DNA from: an uncultured bacterium
GTDB taxonomy: Bacteria; Bacillota; Clostridia; Oscillospirales; Acutalibacteraceae
Direction: 5' to 3'
Length of the DNA stretch: 15,023 bases
NCBI GenBank assembly: GCA_905215105.1
Contig: CAJMOI010000036.1
Coordinates: forward strand, 1-15,023
Shown here one piece after another: positions 13,685-15,023 of the stretch. Both the position numbers and the translations under genes were made by a program. The notes under the pieces are model-generated. The model was not told the DNA's origin and ran no database searches. It saw only the letters and a list, made by a program, of their open reading frames with translations. Each line of letters begins with the position of its first letter. The stretch's first letter is position 1.

Positions 13685-15023
13685 ATGAGCGCAGGCAATG
13701 AAATGCTGCGGGCTTCTCGTGACGCACTGAAGGACACCGGTGCATACAGTCGTATTGCCCGGTTGTTTGACGAGGGAATCTTCAATGAGATCGATTCCTA
13801 TGCAAAATCCGGTGACGGCTTTGCAGAGGCTGCAGCTGGTTTTGGAACAATCGAAGGATGCCCCGCCTATGTGTTCGCACAGAATCCCGACATCTGCGGC
13901 GGCGCAATGTCCAAGGCGCAGGCTTCCAAGATTAAAAAGGTATATGAGATGGCAGTAAAGACCGGTGCACCGGTTATCGGAATCTATGATTCCATCGGCG
14001 GCCGTCTGGATGAGGGCGCCGACATGCTGGCTGCCTATGGCGAGGTGCTGCTGCACAGCAACAACCTCTCCGGCGTTGTACCTCAGATCGCACTGGTGCT
14101 GGGACCCTGCATCGGCGTTTCCGCTATGATCGCCGCTAACGCTGATCTGGTCGTAATGTCCGACAAGGGCGAACTGACCCTGGAGACCAGCGGCTCCGGC
14201 GCTTCTCCGGAAGATGCCGTCAAGGCAGGCGTGTGCCATGTGGCTGCCCAGAATGAAGAGGAGGCCATCAGCACCGTTCGCGCACTGATTACCGCGCTCC
14301 CCTCCAACAATCTCTCCGGTGCTCCCATCACCGATATGTTCGGCGAGAACACCGCAGCCGCTCTGAGCTGCTCTTCTTCCGTTGCCGACGTGATCGCTGC
14401 TGTGGCTGACGATGCCAGCTTCATCGAGCTGCAGAAGGGCTTCGGCGAGAATACCGTGGCTGGTCTGGCACAGGTTTCCGGCGCAACCGTGGGTCTGGTT
14501 GGCTATGAGAAGGAAATCGACGCCGACTCCTGCGCAAAGGCTGCCCGCTTTGTGCGCATGTGCGACGCTTTCGCCATTCCGGTGGTCAGCGTTGTCAACG
14601 CCACCAGGTTTGCTTCCGTCCGTGAGGCCGCGAAGCTCTCCAACGCTTATTCCGAAGCAACCTGCGCAAAGGTTGCCGTGATTACCGGCAGCGCATACGG
14701 CGCTGTTTATATCGCAGTGGCAGGCCGCGGTGCCAACGCCGATGTTTCCCTGGCATGGCCCTGCGCAGTGGTTTCCCCGCTGGCTCCCGAGACCGGCGCC
14801 ATGTTCGCATGGAACGACCGTCTGGCCGGTTCCGAAAACCCGGTGGAAGACCGGAAGAAGCTCATCAAGGAGTATGCTGAGACCGAATGCACCCCCTTCA
14901 AGGCGGCTGCCGACGGCTTTATCGAGGATATCATCGAGCCGTCCGAGACCCGCGGCAAGGTGGTTGCCAACCTGGACATGCTCACCGGCAAGCGCGTCAG
15001 CCGTCTGCCCAAGAAGCACGCCA
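13685..15023 (+). CDS. Biotin-dependent acyl-CoA carboxyltransferase-like protein (partial, divergent)
   Basis: The 446 residues in the window belong to the crotonase-fold carboxyltransferase family (MmdA, PccB, GcdA type), which moves carboxyl groups between biotin and acyl-CoA or decarboxylates acyl-CoA. Both half-domains are recognisable: GAPVIGIYDSIGGRLDEGAD and GPCIG (140-144) in the first, KAARFVRMCDAFAIPVVSVV and AYSEAT in the second. It is shorter at the N-terminus than the ~510-residue family because the usual basic KLTARERLDLLLD segment is missing. The near-invariant CAGGAVYSPA is here CIGVSAMIAA, and the later AYGGAY is AYGAVY (337-342). GGAGG (13673-13677), 7 nt before ATG 13685, fixes the start. 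Arginine codons are mostly CGT/CGC (only 3 of about 16 CGG), unlike addAB, which suggests high expression. It is likely close to its end (LPKKH). Partners such as a biotin carrier or OadB-type pump would lie beyond the edge. Confidence 0.85.
   Translation, partial: MSAGNEMLRASRDALKDTGAYSRIARLFDEGIFNEIDSYAKSGDGFAEAAAGFGTIEGCPAYVFAQNPDICGGAMSKAQASKIKKVYEMAVKTGAPVIGIYDSIGGRLDEGADMLAAYGEVLLHSNNLSGVVPQIALVLGPCIGVSAMIAANADLVVMSDKGELTLETSGSGASPEDAVKAGVCHVAAQNEEEAISTVRALITALPSNNLSGAPITDMFGENTAAALSCSSSVADVIAAVADDASFIELQKGFGENTVAGLAQVSGATVGLVGYEKEIDADSCAKAARFVRMCDAFAIPVVSVVNATRFASVREAAKLSNAYSEATCAKVAVITGSAYGAVYIAVAGRGANADVSLAWPCAVVSPLAPETGAMFAWNDRLAGSENPVEDRKKLIKEYAETECTPFKAAADGFIEDIIEPSETRGKVVANLDMLTGKRVSRLPKKHA

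Noticed and set aside
13592..15019. A 475-codon open frame on the minus strand opposite the carboxyltransferase
   Set aside because: The protein is rich in Gly/His/Cys/Ala with no family resemblance, while the + strand matches a conserved family; it is a shadow of strong codon bias.

Overview
This window is GC-rich chromosomal DNA that looks like a Clostridia genome, most likely Oscillospiraceae/Ruminococcaceae. The evidence is an AddAB (not RecBCD) recombination pair, a GerW/YtfJ-type spore protein next to a DUF2953 gene, strong AAGGAGG-type ribosome binding sites, sigma-A promoters with 17-bp spacers, and the Firmicutes gene order scpA-scpB-...-dac-rluB. All confident genes are on the + strand. 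I see no tRNA, rRNA, CRISPR array, insertion sequence or prophage.

Region by region: (a) 1-378 holds the 3' end of an unrecognised gene whose reading frame has no stop before addB, then a hairpin. (b) 379-3696 is addB and 4042-7587 is addA, the two subunits of the ATP-dependent helicase-nuclease that processes DNA double-strand breaks. Between them lies an unusually long and structured gap of 345 nt, with a degenerate hexamer repeat, a large dyad followed by a T run, and a perfect 14-bp palindrome touching the addA ribosome binding site. (c) A clear sigma-A promoter at 7625-7653 opens a tightly packed cluster: a site-2-protease-family membrane metalloprotease, scpA, scpB (condensin partners), a DUF2953 membrane protein, gerW/ytfJ, a secreted D-Ala-D-Ala carboxypeptidase, rluB, and a small GNAT-like protein that overlaps the end of rluB by 80 nt. 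(d) A second strong sigma-A promoter at 13543-13571, with a dyad in its spacer and a structured leader, drives a biotin-dependent carboxyltransferase-like gene that runs off the right edge and has codon use typical of high expression.

How they fit together: the window is mostly conserved housekeeping (recombination repair, chromosome condensation, cell-wall trimming, 23S rRNA modification) with spore-associated genes embedded. The spmA-spmB pair often found between dac and rluB in spore formers is absent here. The points most worth a second look are the divergent carboxyltransferase (altered oxyanion-hole glycines, missing loop, short N-terminus), its dyad-containing promoter and leader, and the addB-addA spacer. 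I found no convincing evidence of a wholly new multi-gene system.
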